From Hoylesella loescheii (GTDB taxonomy: Bacteria > Bacteroidota > Bacteroidia > Bacteroidales > Bacteroidaceae): 64,000 bases of DNA. Location: NCBI GenBank assembly GCA_021531755.1, contig JADYUK010000006.1, positions 62,001-126,000 of the forward strand. The letters are read 5' to 3'. This document shows positions 52,353 to 62,169 of this stretch, piece by piece. The translations under genes and the position numbers were made by a program. A model generated the notes under the pieces. That model made no database searches, was not told where the DNA came from, and worked only from the letters and a program-made list of their open reading frames with translations. Positions within the stretch are counted from its first letter, which is position 1. Every line of letters begins with the position of its first letter.

Positions 52353-53027
52353 ATGCCATTTACAATACATGTAGATCTGATGGAGCTTGCCCTGAAGGGT
52401 ATTCTCATCGGAATAATTGCGTCTGCACCAATGGGGCCTGTTGGGGTGCTGACAATTCAACGTACCCTGAAAAAGGGTCGCTGGTATGGACTCGTGACAG
52501 GTTTAGGTGCTGCTATCAGCGATATTATATATGCCATGGTAACAGGATTAGGCATGAGCTTTGTCATGGATCTCATTACCAGTCCGCATAATAAGTTTAT
52601 ACTCCAGATAACAGGTAGCATATTGTTGCTTGTATTCGGTTTATACTGCTTCCGCTCTGACCCTACAAAAAAAATGCATCATAGCCGCAAGAATAAGAAA
52701 GGCACATTGATTCATAATGGAATAACAGGGTTTCTCGTGACATTCTCCAACCCCCTGATTATATTTCTCTTTATGGCAACATTCGCACAGTTTGCATTCG
52801 TTATACCGAATCATTCTGTAGAGATGACTTTTGGATACTTCTGTATATTCCTTGGAGCATTATTATGGTGGTACGGCCTGACATGGCTCGTGGATAAAGT
52901 AAGGGAAAAGTTTTCTGATAACGCGATAATCCTCATAAATCGCATCATAGGCTCTATAGTAGTTGTCTTCTCTTTCATTATGCTTATTGGCACAATGTTC
53001 AATCTCTACACATTCAGCTACTGGTAA
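52353..53027 (+). CDS. LysE family amino-acid exporter
   Basis: 224 residues from MPFTIHVD; a 15-codon upstream extension is open but non-hydrophobic. Six membrane helices; the first contains the LysE pattern GIIASAPMGPVGVLTIQRTL, and helix 2-3 the GAAISDIIYAMVTGLG block. The middle GITGFLVTFSNPLIIFLFMA is also typical. Exports amino acids or related metabolites with the proton gradient; substrate unknown. Divergent from the kinase gene. Confidence 0.9.
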   Translation: MPFTIHVDLMELALKGILIGIIASAPMGPVGVLTIQRTLKKGRWYGLVTGLGAAISDIIYAMVTGLGMSFVMDLITSPHNKFILQITGSILLLVFGLYCFRSDPTKKMHHSRKNKKGTLIHNGITGFLVTFSNPLIIFLFMATFAQFAFVIPNHSVEMTFGYFCIFLGALLWWYGLTWLVDKVREKFSDNAIILINRIIGSIVVVFSFIMLIGTMFNLYTFSYW

Positions 53028-53156
53028 GGATTCCATTCAGATGCCTCTGTGATTGATACAGTCATGTGAGGCATTTATAACAGAGGTGTACGGGGATAGA
53101 TACATTTTTCTACTGATACAAAGAATTTCCAAATACAAGACAATCATAAATATATT

Positions 53157-53699
53157 ATGTACGTATCACAGAAACTCAGGAATGAGAACATTGCCGAATA
53201 TCTACTCTATATGTGGCAAATTGAGGATATAATCAGAGCTTATGACTGTTATCTTCCGGCCATAAGGCGCGAGTATATCAGCAGGTTCGAATGTTCTGAT
53301 GAGATGAGGGACGATATAACTGACTGGTATTCCAATTTGATACGGATGATGACGCAGGAGGGATGTAGGGAGTCTGGGCATATCCAGATTAACAAAGTGG
53401 TCATGCAAAACCTCATCGAACTGCATCAGCAACTGCTCTCCTCGCAGAAATTCCCATTCTATAATGCCGAGTATTACAAAGTTCTCCCATTCATTGTAGA
53501 GCTCCGCAACAAGGGTGACAAAAACCTCAATGAGATAGAAACATGTTTTGATGCCCTTTATGGAGTTATGATGCTGAGACTGAGGAAAAAGGAGATATCA
53601 GAGAATACAGCTATGGCAATAAAGGAAATATCCACATTTATTGGTATGCTATCAGATTATTACAAGAAAGACAAGACTGAGGGACTCGAGTTTGAATGA
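53157..53699 (+). CDS. DUF4924 family protein
   Basis: 180 residues, helical, no signal peptide. Matches the Bacteroidetes family DUF4924: NIAEYLLYMWQIEDIIRAYD near 10-29, GHIQINKVVMQNLIELHQQL near 76, and PFYNAEYYKVLPFIVELRNK near 100. Function unknown. The following gene is rfbD after 135 bases, an order I have seen in related genomes. Confidence 0.88.
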   Translation: MYVSQKLRNENIAEYLLYMWQIEDIIRAYDCYLPAIRREYISRFECSDEMRDDITDWYSNLIRMMTQEGCRESGHIQINKVVMQNLIELHQQLLSSQKFPFYNAEYYKVLPFIVELRNKGDKNLNEIETCFDALYGVMMLRLRKKEISENTAMAIKEISTFIGMLSDYYKKDKTEGLEFE

Positions 53700-53834
53700 C
53701 AATTTTTCCAGACACCACAATCTTTTCAACTTGTAATACAATATGTTGGTAACAAAAGCCCTTGCCTTAGAGAGCAACCAACAACACTTCGTTAGCACAG
53801 GAACTAATAAGATATAAAAAGGGAAACAAGCTAT

Positions 53835-54728
53835 ATGAATATTCTTGTAACAGGATGCAACGGCCAGCTTGGCAATGCCCTGCAGCTCTTGCAGCCATCA
53901 TATGCAAACCATACATTCTATAATACCGACATACAGCAATCAGCAGACGGAGTGGTCAACTATAGCCAGCTCGATATCACAGACGATGTAGCAGTGGAGT
54001 CATTCGTCAAGGAGTGCCGGATAGATGGTATTATTAACTGTGCAGCATATACTGCTGTAGACAAGGCGCAGAGCGATGTTGAATTGTGCACCAAGCTTAA
54101 TTCTACAGCACCACACATCCTCGCATGTGCAGCAGAGAGAATAGGCGCATGGCTCATACAAGTGTCGACAGACTACGTATTCAATGGTGAGCACCATGTA
54201 CCATACAGAGAGGATGAGAAGACATGTCCCAACAGTGTGTATGGAATGACAAAACTTGAGGGCGAGAGAAGAGCGATGGAATCCTGTCCACATACAATGA
54301 TTATCCGCACCGCATGGTTGTACTCAGAATTCGGGAGAAATTTTGTGAAGACAATGATATCCCTCGGACGTACGAAGGATGAATTAGGGGTGATATTCGA
54401 CCAGATAGGCTCTCCCACATATGCAACTGATCTTGCCACAGCTATCATGGCTGCTGTCGACAAAGGAGTACCGTCTGGAATATTCCATTTCAGCAACGAA
54501 GGAGCAATCTCATGGTATGACTTTACAAAGGCCATCCATCGAATCGCCGGTATAACCAGTTGCAAAGTAAACCCTATACATACTTATGAGTACCCTACAC
54601 CGGCTGCACGTCCTCATTATAGTGTATTGGACAAGACGAAGATAAAAAATGCGTTAGGCATAAAGATTCCTTACTGGGAGGACAGCCTTGCCATTTGCAT
54701 TCAGCATATCTGTGCTGAGGAAAGATAG
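53835..54728 (+). CDS. rfbD: dTDP-4-dehydrorhamnose reductase
   Basis: 297 residues, extended SDR fold. NAD(P) loop VTGCNGQLGNAL (5-16), INCAAYTAVDKAQ near 67, STDYVFNG near 116, and the catalytic YGMTK with Tyr/Lys near 141. Last step of dTDP-L-rhamnose synthesis for surface polysaccharides. The other rfb genes are not in this window, so it is a solitary copy, as often in Bacteroidales. Confidence 0.93.
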   Translation: MNILVTGCNGQLGNALQLLQPSYANHTFYNTDIQQSADGVVNYSQLDITDDVAVESFVKECRIDGIINCAAYTAVDKAQSDVELCTKLNSTAPHILACAAERIGAWLIQVSTDYVFNGEHHVPYREDEKTCPNSVYGMTKLEGERRAMESCPHTMIIRTAWLYSEFGRNFVKTMISLGRTKDELGVIFDQIGSPTYATDLATAIMAAVDKGVPSGIFHFSNEGAISWYDFTKAIHRIAGITSCKVNPIHTYEYPTPAARPHYSVLDKTKIKNALGIKIPYWEDSLAICIQHICAEER

Positions 54729-54906
54729 TGCATGCAACATTCATCATAGATGCATCACAAGAAACTGCCACATTCATCCAACCTATTAGTCAACAGACTA
54801 CACTCCACTTGGCCACTTTCCTACGAAAGAGAATCAAATTCACGAGGCCGATGAGAGCGATAAGTGACACAATAATCAAGTTTAATCAGATAATAACAAA
54901 AGAAAC

Positions 54907-56475
54907 GTGAATCCAGAAATAGAACGCCGCAGGACATTCGCCATTATATCACATCCTGATGCCGGTAAGACAACGCTTACGGAGAAGTTCCTCCTCTTTG
55001 GCGGTCAAATACAGGTGGCAGGTGCAGTAAAAAGCAATAAGATAAGAAAAAGCGCTACATCTGACTGGATGGAAATAGAGAAACAACGTGGTATCTCTGT
55101 CTCCACATCAGTCATGGAATTTGATTATCGTGACTATAAGGTCAACATTCTGGACACTCCCGGACACCAGGACTTCGCCGAAGACACTTTCCGTACGCTC
55201 ACAGCTGTTGATTCTGCTATTATTGTTGTCGACGGTGCAAAAGGTGTCGAGACACAGACAAGAAAACTGATGGAAGTCTGCCGGATGCGCAACACCCCTG
55301 TCATAATATTCATAAACAAGATGGACCGTGAGGGACGTGATCCTTTTGATCTTCTTGACGAATTAGAACAAGAGCTTCAAATACATGTCCGTCCTTTATC
55401 GTGGCCTATAAACCAAGGAGTAAAATTCAAGGGAGTATATAATATATACGAAAATCAGTTGAATCTCTTCACTCCTGACAAACAGAGGGTGACAGAGAAA
55501 ATTGAGGTAGATATTGACAGCGATGAACTTGACAACCAGATAGGAGAGGCCGATGCAAAACAGTTACGAGATGACCTTGAGCTTGTAGCAGGTGTATACC
55601 CGGAATTTGAGGTTGATACATATCGCTCGGCAGAGGTTGCTCCAGTCTTCTTTGGTTCAGCCTTGAATAATTTCGGAGTTCAGGAGCTGCTCGACTGTTT
55701 TGTTGAGATAGCCCCTTCCCCTCGTCCGACCAAGGCCGAGGAACGTGATGTCAATCCAGATGAACAGAAATTTACAGGATTCATCTTCAAGATTACGGCA
55801 AATATTGACCCCAACCATCGTTCATGTATAGCATTCTGCAAAGTATGCTCAGGAAAATTTGTGCGTAACCAACCGTACCTCCATGTTCGTCAGAACAAGA
55901 CTCTCAGATTCTCATCTCCAACACAGTTCATGGCTCAGCGTAAATCCACTATTGATGAGGCATGGGCAGGAGACATTGTTGGACTACCAGACAATGGGAT
56001 ATTCAAGATAGGCGACACGTTGACTGAAGGTGAGCGTATCCATTTCAGAGGACTCCCCTCGTTCTCGCCTGAGCTTTTCAAATATATAGAGAATGATGAC
56101 CCGATGAAGTCAAAACAACTTGAGAAAGGCATCAACCAGCTCATGGACGAGGGAGTGGCTCAGCTGTTCATAAACCAGTTTAATGGACGCAAAATCATCG
56201 GTACTGTAGGTCAACTCCAGTTTGAGGTGATACAATACCGTCTTGAGAATGAGTATAATGCACGTTGCCGTTGGGAACCATTACATCTATACAAGGCATG
56301 TTGGATTGAGAGCGATGACGAGAAAGAGCTGGAGAATTTCAAGAAAAGGAAATACCAGTATATGGCTAAAGACCGTGAGGGACGTGACGTTTTCCTGGCA
56401 GATTCCGGTTATGTCCTCCAAATGGCTCAAGAAGACTTCAAGAATATCAAGTTCCATTTCACGTCTGAGTTCTGA
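54907..56475 (+). CDS. prfC: Peptide chain release factor 3
   Basis: 522 residues starting at GTG 54907 (GTG AAT CCA); no ATG start fits the conserved N terminus [20 protein letters not shown]. Translation GTPase motifs: HPDAGKTTL (G1), DTPGHQDF (G3), INKMD (G4), plus the switch-1 block [18 protein letters not shown] diagnostic of RF3. It removes RF1/RF2 from ribosomes after termination. Single gene; 180 bases after rfbD. Confidence 0.96.
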   Translation: MNPEIERRRTFAIISHPDAGKTTLTEKFLLFGGQIQVAGAVKSNKIRKSATSDWMEIEKQRGISVSTSVMEFDYRDYKVNILDTPGHQDFAEDTFRTLTAVDSAIIVVDGAKGVETQTRKLMEVCRMRNTPVIIFINKMDREGRDPFDLLDELEQELQIHVRPLSWPINQGVKFKGVYNIYENQLNLFTPDKQRVTEKIEVDIDSDELDNQIGEADAKQLRDDLELVAGVYPEFEVDTYRSAEVAPVFFGSALNNFGVQELLDCFVEIAPSPRPTKAEERDVNPDEQKFTGFIFKITANIDPNHRSCIAFCKVCSGKFVRNQPYLHVRQNKTLRFSSPTQFMAQRKSTIDEAWAGDIVGLPDNGIFKIGDTLTEGERIHFRGLPSFSPELFKYIENDDPMKSKQLEKGINQLMDEGVAQLFINQFNGRKIIGTVGQLQFEVIQYRLENEYNARCRWEPLHLYKACWIESDDEKELENFKKRKYQYMAKDREGRDVFLADSGYVLQMAQEDFKNIKFHFTSEF

Positions 56476-56697
56476 TATAATCCAGGAATATACTGAAAAC
56501 AAATGGCCTCATATGATGCTATTATCGTGGTGAAGCTATGCACGAAAGAAGCGATGTGTTTGCACTAATTGTGACACTAAAAAAACACAAGCACAAGCTG
56601 CATCATATAACCATACCGATTAATAGAGAGTCCTCTGGTATATATCATTTGGGATATTTGTAAAAACAGCTATACATCAATAATAACGAATACCACT

Positions 56698-57531
56698 ATG
56701 ACACAGCGCGACAACAAACTGCTTGACCAGTATCTTCGCGAGATAGGTCATGAGATAACGATTTCTCCTGAGGATGAGCGGGAGTTGGTTGAACTCATCA
56801 GCAAAGGCGATGCAAAGGCAAAAGAACGTCTCGTCACATCACATCTTAACCTTGTGATTAAGATTGCGCGCCGTCACGCGGATAAAGGCATTGAACTTTC
56901 TGACCTTGTTAATGAGGGAAATATCGGACTCATTGAAGCTGTCGGGCAGTTTGATGTGTCTCGTGGAGTAAGGTTTGCATCTTTCGCCACGAGATACATC
57001 CGCAAAGCGATACTACGAGCTATAGCAACACAAAGCCGAACCGTATCCGTCCCAGAGAAAGATGTGACGAGAGTTAACAAGATAAACAGGATGCGCACAA
57101 TTTTCGAGCAGGAGAACGAACGGCGTCCTAATATTAACGAGATAGCTGAAAAAGCCGGAATCGATGAGTCACGCATCAAGTCAACTATGAAGGCAAGTAC
57201 AAGAGGCACATCAATTGATGCCCCAATAAAAGAAGGAGGTAAGACAACTCTTGTAGACAAGCTGAGCGATACCGATTCCGATTCCACTGACGAGCTTACA
57301 TCACTCGAAGCTTTACGCTCAGAGATAAAGCGTTCAGTAACCCTTCTTCACCAAAGAGAACGCCAGGTCCTCTCAGCTTATTTCGGCATCGAGGGAGAAG
57401 AGATGACACTTGCAGAGATTGCAGCAAAGTACGGTTACACTCGAGAGAGGGTACGTCAGATACGTAAGAAAGGACTGCGTCATCTAAGGTCAGTGACAAA
57501 GGACAAAGCGTTGAGAAGCTATCTTTCATAA
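56698..57531 (+). CDS. Divergent sigma-70 family factor (RpoD/SigA-like paralogue)
   Basis: 277 residues with regions 1.2 (LDQYLREIGHEITISPEDER), 2 (LVTSHLNLVIKIARRHADKG, LVNEGNIGLIEAVGQFD), 3 and 4 (LLHQRERQVLSAYFGI, YTRERVRQIRKKGLRHLR). Length and plan resemble the short primary sigma of Bacteroidetes, but region 2.3/2.4 differs: the promoter-melting WWIRQ of the primary factor is RYIRK, and the following QSRTVSVPEKDV lacks the usual QSRIVRLP. I therefore read it as a secondary sigma factor with altered promoter preference. No anti-sigma gene is adjacent. The three genes behind it run the same way. Confidence 0.88.
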   Translation: MTQRDNKLLDQYLREIGHEITISPEDERELVELISKGDAKAKERLVTSHLNLVIKIARRHADKGIELSDLVNEGNIGLIEAVGQFDVSRGVRFASFATRYIRKAILRAIATQSRTVSVPEKDVTRVNKINRMRTIFEQENERRPNINEIAEKAGIDESRIKSTMKASTRGTSIDAPIKEGGKTTLVDKLSDTDSDSTDELTSLEALRSEIKRSVTLLHQRERQVLSAYFGIEGEEMTLAEIAAKYGYTRERVRQIRKKGLRHLRSVTKDKALRSYLS

Positions 57532-57682
57532 TAAGAACCATGCTGCAAGATAGGCAATTACAATCAGTCTTGGTGAAAAAGATGCACATATTGGGAAGTA
57601 TCTTCTCTTAAGGCTGATTCCTAACAGAGCGTTACAAATAAATTATCATTTCAGAGACAAACCATACAAAATCAAACCCTAT

Positions 57683-58108
57683 ATGATTAGAAAATTAATG
57701 GCATTGACGTTGTTAGCATCTATGATGTTGACACTCTCAGCTAAGAAGAAGAACACTTCAGCCACGAAAATAGATACAAGGACAATATACATGTATGGCA
57801 TCTCCCCGTCGTTCAATGATACCATAGTGTATATGACTGATGTCCAGGTCGTTGACAGTGCTTATTTCGAGTCAAAGCATATTCTCGGAGGGTTCACAAG
57901 CTATGTTGACCAGCTGAACACCTATTTCAAGGAGAAGGGCGACGCAAGACGCACAAATACAGTTTATTTCAAGAAAACACGGAAAAAAGCGGAGAAAGCA
58001 TATACCAAGTTGCGACGTAAATACAACGTGCCAGGAATAGAGCTTAAGATTATACCAACAGGCGAGTTCACTTTTAAGACCGTGGGCAAAGAAGATAAAC
58101 AAGAGTAA
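57683..58108 (+). CDS. Exported hypothetical protein upstream of the kinase/peptidase fusion
   Basis: 141 residues with signal peptide (MIRKLMALTLLASMMLTLSA). Mature part basic at its end; segments DTRTIYMYGISPSFNDTIVY, GGFTSYVDQLNTYFKEKGDA and VYFKKTRKKAEKAYTKLRRK. It looks like a conserved Bacteroidales protein without a named domain. Its TAA is followed directly by the ATG of the next gene (58109), so the two are in one operon. Confidence 0.78.
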   Translation: MIRKLMALTLLASMMLTLSAKKKNTSATKIDTRTIYMYGISPSFNDTIVYMTDVQVVDSAYFESKHILGGFTSYVDQLNTYFKEKGDARRTNTVYFKKTRKKAEKAYTKLRRKYNVPGIELKIIPTGEFTFKTVGKEDKQE

Positions 58109-59584
58109 ATGTCAGAATACATATTTAACATTGCAGACTGGGTAGTGAAACTGACTTTCGAGAAGGAAGATGCAGAGAATGGTCTGCATATCATTCCTTC
58201 TTTTTCCACTTTTCTTACCAGTTCGCAAGATGAGGCACCATTCCTCCAGTCTGTCATTGTACATGACTGTCTGAAACCCATCCCGAGAGGTAGAAGACAG
58301 CACATACGCATATTTGATACTGGCAATGGAGATACTGTAGTAGACAAATTGGACAATGGAGGATACCAGTTTGTCATACGAGACATATTTAAAAATGACT
58401 GTGCCATACTTATTTGCAATGCTGACTTCTCACACTGTGATATTGCCCTTAATGGGAATAACCGCATGAGAAGATTCGGACTTAACAATGCTATGATGCT
58501 TGCCTATGCTTTCGCTGGTTCTATACGCTCCACACTAATCATACATGCCTCTGTCATCAGGCACAGGGGGTATGGATACGCATTCATTGCAAAAAGCGGG
58601 ACGGGGAAAAGCACACAGACTGCCAACTGGCTAAAGATGATACCCGACTGCGACCTGATGAATGATGATAGTCCGATAATCCGGATAATCGATGGGGTGC
58701 CATATATTTATGGTTCACCATGGAGCGGGAAAACTCCATGCTATAGGAAAATATCAGCCCCCTTGGCAGCTATATCCAAAATTGACAGGAAACCAGAGAA
58801 TTACGTTGAGAATCTTCCCCCGTTGGTAGCATTTGCAACGTTGCTCCCATCATGCTCGACAATGAAATGGGATTCTTCTATCTATACGAAGATATGTGAC
58901 TCTGTTTCAAAGATAATCAGCACAACACAAGTTTATGTACTCCATTGCACTCCTGATGCTGAATCTGCCCTTGTCTGCCATAAAGCCATCTGTAAGCATG
59001 ATACCGATACATTATGCTCCGCACATTATTCTATGCCTTCAGATGACCGGGGCGTAAAGCGTGCATTGAAACGTCTACTCCATCTCTATCCTGTGCCCTC
59101 ACCCTCATATTGTTCAAATGCAGTAAATATCCCTTTGAACATTCTCATGCCTGAAATTATAAGGCTCATTAACGAGGGACACACTGTCACTATACCCCTC
59201 AAAGGAAACAGCATGCGACCATTCTTATGCCACAATAGGGATAAGGGCATATTGGGAAAACCAGTCAACATAAAGGTTGGCGACCCAGTGTTAGCTCTCA
59301 TAAATGGCCACAGGTATGTTATGCATCGAATCATAGACATAAACGGCGACGATGTAACACTAAGGGGTGATGGCAACATATCCGTCGAGCGTTGCAAGAT
59401 GGATGATGTTAAGGCTCTCGCATTCGCTTTCATACGTAAGGGAAGAAACAAGCCTGACACAATAAAAGGCTATAAATGGAGGGTATACTCCTTCATCTGG
59501 ACAAGACTATTTCCTATCAGGCGACATCTGCTCATGCTTCACCATATGCTCTTCCGCTCTCTTAAGATATTGGATGACAAATAG
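58109..59584 (+). CDS. HPr-kinase-like domain fused to S24/S26 signal-peptidase-like domain
   Basis: 491 residues in two parts. Residues about 120-320 resemble the HPr kinase/PEP-carboxykinase-like P-loop proteins of RiPP and lasso-peptide clusters: STLIIHASVIRHRGYGYAFI, P-loop AKSGTGKST (161-169), LMNDDSP (183-189) and GSPWSGK (202-208). Residues about 345-450 are a type I signal-peptidase-like domain: IPLKGNSMRPF with nucleophile Ser368, VGDPVLAL, VMHRI with His406, as in SipW/Sec11 enzymes, and RGDGN. A typical membrane anchor is missing; a weakly hydrophobic C-terminal stretch follows. The pairing suggests a maturation factor that phosphorylates or otherwise activates and cleaves a peptide. 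The PqqD-like gene follows after 93 bases. Confidence 0.82.
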   Translation: MSEYIFNIADWVVKLTFEKEDAENGLHIIPSFSTFLTSSQDEAPFLQSVIVHDCLKPIPRGRRQHIRIFDTGNGDTVVDKLDNGGYQFVIRDIFKNDCAILICNADFSHCDIALNGNNRMRRFGLNNAMMLAYAFAGSIRSTLIIHASVIRHRGYGYAFIAKSGTGKSTQTANWLKMIPDCDLMNDDSPIIRIIDGVPYIYGSPWSGKTPCYRKISAPLAAISKIDRKPENYVENLPPLVAFATLLPSCSTMKWDSSIYTKICDSVSKIISTTQVYVLHCTPDAESALVCHKAICKHDTDTLCSAHYSMPSDDRGVKRALKRLLHLYPVPSPSYCSNAVNIPLNILMPEIIRLINEGHTVTIPLKGNSMRPFLCHNRDKGILGKPVNIKVGDPVLALINGHRYVMHRIIDINGDDVTLRGDGNISVERCKMDDVKALAFAFIRKGRNKPDTIKGYKWRVYSFIWTRLFPIRRHLLMLHHMLFRSLKILDDK

Positions 59585-59677
59585 GGGTGGGAGAGTGTTA
59601 TGTAAAGTAACCAGCAGCATGGACAACTGTGAGCAGGTATGATAATCAAGAATGAATAATTAAAGACAAAACATATA

Positions 59678-59953
59678 ATGAAGAAGAAACCAGGCTTTAC
59701 TCTGCGCTCGCTATGTGGAGAGACATTCCTTATTGCCGAAGGGCTTGAGAACATCGATTTTACAAACCTTATAGCTGTCAACGAGACAGCCGCCTTCATA
59801 TGGAACTCTATAGATGAGGAAACAGACTTTACAGAAGACGACATAACCAATCTTCTCCTTTCTGAATATGATGTTGAAGAGGAGGAAGCACGTAAAGGAG
59901 CCAAAGCATTGATACAGAAGATGGTATCATCAGATGTTGTTACAACCCCATAG
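59678..59953 (+). CDS. PqqD-family peptide chaperone (RiPP recognition element)
   Basis: 91 residues. PqqD fold signature: GETFLIAEGLENIDFTNLIA followed by VNETAAFIWNSI, FTEDDITNLLLSEY and a last helix EEEEARKGAKALIQKM. PqqD-like proteins hold the leader of a ribosomally made peptide and hand it to the modifying enzyme. Here the neighbour is the kinase/peptidase fusion; no radical SAM enzyme and no clear precursor gene is visible in the 390 bases behind it. Family call is firm, partner is not. Confidence 0.88.
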   Translation: MKKKPGFTLRSLCGETFLIAEGLENIDFTNLIAVNETAAFIWNSIDEETDFTEDDITNLLLSEYDVEEEEARKGAKALIQKMVSSDVVTTP

Positions 59954-60045
59954 CCTCCTTTTTCCGGTGTGAGAGGGGTGCCGCTATCTCTCATTCAAGA
60001 CACAGATTCAATGTCGGCAGATATTATATCATATTTCTGTTATAA

Positions 60046-60288
60046 TTATTCGGAAGCGATATAAGACTCTTTTTCCAGTTCAGTCAAAGCAGACGCTCTT
60101 TGATATTCTGCCTCATCGTAATCGGCTCTATGAAACATTGGCGCGGCCCTCAGCACTCGTTTGAGGCGATTTACGTCTTTATCGATTAGCCTGTCAGCAC
60201 TATGTCGATACACATAGTCAGGCTATGAGGGTTTAGCATATCCTGAGGATGGAAGTGAAATCCCGCCGACAATAATAGGGTAGGGCAT
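60046..60288 (-). pseudogene. Possible small gene broken by an amber codon
   Basis: On the minus strand an 81-codon frame runs from ATG 60288 (MPYPIIVGGISLPSSGYAKPS), has TAG at 60223-60225, then continues PDYVYRHSADRLIDKDVNRL and a charged helical part (RADYDEAEYQRASALTELEK) to TAA at 60046. The second half looks like real protein in composition. It could also be an intact gene starting at an internal GTG or an accidental frame. No family recognised. Confidence 0.35.
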
Positions 60289-60341
60289 CCATTAACTTCA
60301 TCTTCTTGTCTTTCCACTTAACCAACTCCAGACATATCACC

Positions 60342-61259
60342 ATGTGGGTAATACTTGCATTCCTATCTGCCGCACTCCTCGGCTTCTATGATGTTTTCAA
60401 GAAACAGAGCCTTAAGGACAATGCCGTCATACCTGTCCTAATGCTCAACACGCTGTTCTCCTCGCTGCTCTTCGCCCCCTTCATCATTCTGTCGTCATAT
60501 GGAGTAATCAGCACGGAGTCACTATTCTACACACCATCGTGCGCCATTGGGACTCATGGATACATATTCTTGAAATCGTGCATAGTCCTCAGCAGCTGGC
60601 TCCTTGCCTATTTCGGACTGAAGCATCTGCCTCTGACCATTGTTGGACCAATTAATGCCACACGTCCGGTTATGGTGCTTCTCGGAGCACTTGTCTTTTT
60701 TGCAGAGCGACTGAATCTATGGCAGTGGCTTGGAGTGATAGTAGCCCTTATCGGCATAGAGATGTTGAAAAAGACAAGCCGGAGGGAGGGGATAGACTGG
60801 TGGCACGACAAATGGATATACTTCGTTATTGCCGCCAATATTCTTGGGGCTCTATCTGGCCTTTACGATAAATATCTTATGGCAAGCCCACAGGCAGGCG
60901 GAATAGGGCTTGACAAGATGGCGGTCCAGTCGTGGTATACAATCTACCAGTTTATTATGATGACATGTGTCCTCCTCGTTTTGTGGTACCCTCGCCGAAA
61001 ACAGTCGACACCATTCCGCTGGACATGGAGCATACCGCTTATATCCATATTCCTGTCCACGGCCGATTTCGTCTACTTCTATGCCCTTGGGCTGGAGGGA
61101 GCCATGATAAGCGTCGTGTCTATGATTCGCCGCGGCTCTGTCGTCGTCAGCTTTGTCTTTGGAGCATTGCTGCTCCACGAGAAGAATCTCAAATCAAAAG
61201 TTCTTGACCTTATACTCGTCCTTCTGTCAATGCTCCTACTGTTCATTGGTAGTATGTGA
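60342..61259 (+). CDS. EamA/DMT-superfamily transporter
   Basis: 305 residues from ATG 60342 (MWVILAFLSAALLGFYDVFK); a TTG 12 codons earlier is open but polar. Ten membrane helices in two five-helix EamA halves; GPINATRPVMVLLGALVFFA near 115 and MIRRGSVVVSFVFGALLLHE near 262 are the conserved repeat ends. Drug/metabolite transporter of the inner membrane; substrate unknown. The MaoC-like gene follows after 89 bases. Confidence 0.9.
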   Translation: MWVILAFLSAALLGFYDVFKKQSLKDNAVIPVLMLNTLFSSLLFAPFIILSSYGVISTESLFYTPSCAIGTHGYIFLKSCIVLSSWLLAYFGLKHLPLTIVGPINATRPVMVLLGALVFFAERLNLWQWLGVIVALIGIEMLKKTSRREGIDWWHDKWIYFVIAANILGALSGLYDKYLMASPQAGGIGLDKMAVQSWYTIYQFIMMTCVLLVLWYPRRKQSTPFRWTWSIPLISIFLSTADFVYFYALGLEGAMISVVSMIRRGSVVVSFVFGALLLHEKNLKSKVLDLILVLLSMLLLFIGSM

Positions 61260-61348
61260 CACCCACTTCCCAAATGCTGTTACCACACAACAAACAGCGC
61301 AGTACATATAACAAACAACAACAATAAACTATACACGAGAAAAAAACA

Positions 61349-61813
61349 ATGGAAAAGCTCATCATTAACTCTTACGAAGAGTTTGCAGCCCGTCTCTCCA
61401 CCGAACTTGGAGCATCAGAGTGGCTCACTCTCGACCAGGAACGCATAAACCTGTTTGCCGACGCCACACTCGACCATCAGTGGATACACGTCGACACAGA
61501 ACGTGCAGCTAAAGAAAGCCCATACAAGTCGACTATCGCCCACGGATACCTGACTCTCTCTGTCCTGCCATATCTCTGGGACCAGATAATTGAGGTGAGA
61601 AACATAAAAATGCTTGTCAACTACGGTATGGACAAGATGCGGTTTGGTCAGCCCGTTGTCTGCGGAAGCCGTGTCCGCCTTGTCGCATCGCTCCACGATA
61701 TCCAGAACCTCCGCGGAATATGCAAGACAGAGATAAAGTTCAGAATAGAGATTGAGGGACAACGCAAACCAGCCCTTGAGGGCATCGCATCATTCCTCTA
61801 CTATTTTAACTGA
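61349..61813 (+). CDS. MaoC-like (R)-specific enoyl hydratase
   Basis: 154 residues, single hot-dog fold. The catalytic Asp/His pair lies in INLFADATLDHQWIHVDTE (about 30-48), and IAHGYLTLSVLPYL near 66 is the second family block. Such proteins hydrate (R)-3-hydroxyacyl thioesters. Cytoplasmic. Pathway not evident from neighbours. Confidence 0.92.
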   Translation: MEKLIINSYEEFAARLSTELGASEWLTLDQERINLFADATLDHQWIHVDTERAAKESPYKSTIAHGYLTLSVLPYLWDQIIEVRNIKMLVNYGMDKMRFGQPVVCGSRVRLVASLHDIQNLRGICKTEIKFRIEIEGQRKPALEGIASFLYYFN

Positions 61814-62064
61814 TAAATCATTCAAGGAAAGAGCGTTAACCGCTTCCTTCTACACAAAAAAAATAAACGGTATACTATTCCACACCCCCTCACCTCTATA
61901 TATGGGGATTACCGATAGTGTGCCTATCCAAAAATCGTTGGGTTGCAACTGTGTGTGCGATTCTCTTCTTCGACATGCACAAGCAGTTGCAGCCCATATT
62001 TGTTTATGTACGGTTGTATTTCTGTCGCTTCTACAGGATTGCGGTCCTGCAGATTCTGATATTC

Positions 62065-62094
62065 AAGGGCATTTCCATAGTGAGCCCTTTTTTT
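62065..62094 (+). terminator. Probable terminator between MaoC-like gene and hsdR
   Basis: AAGGGC / GCCCTT stem with a 13-base loop followed by seven T. The short stem makes it a moderate candidate. The 356 bases from 61814 to 62169 hold no other feature I can support. Confidence 0.45.
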
Positions 62095-62169
62095 GTTTCA
62101 TTTGTCACGATATGATTTTTGATGAGGTGATATTTGCTCCATGGTATGATTGCAGCATGAATGTCCTTG

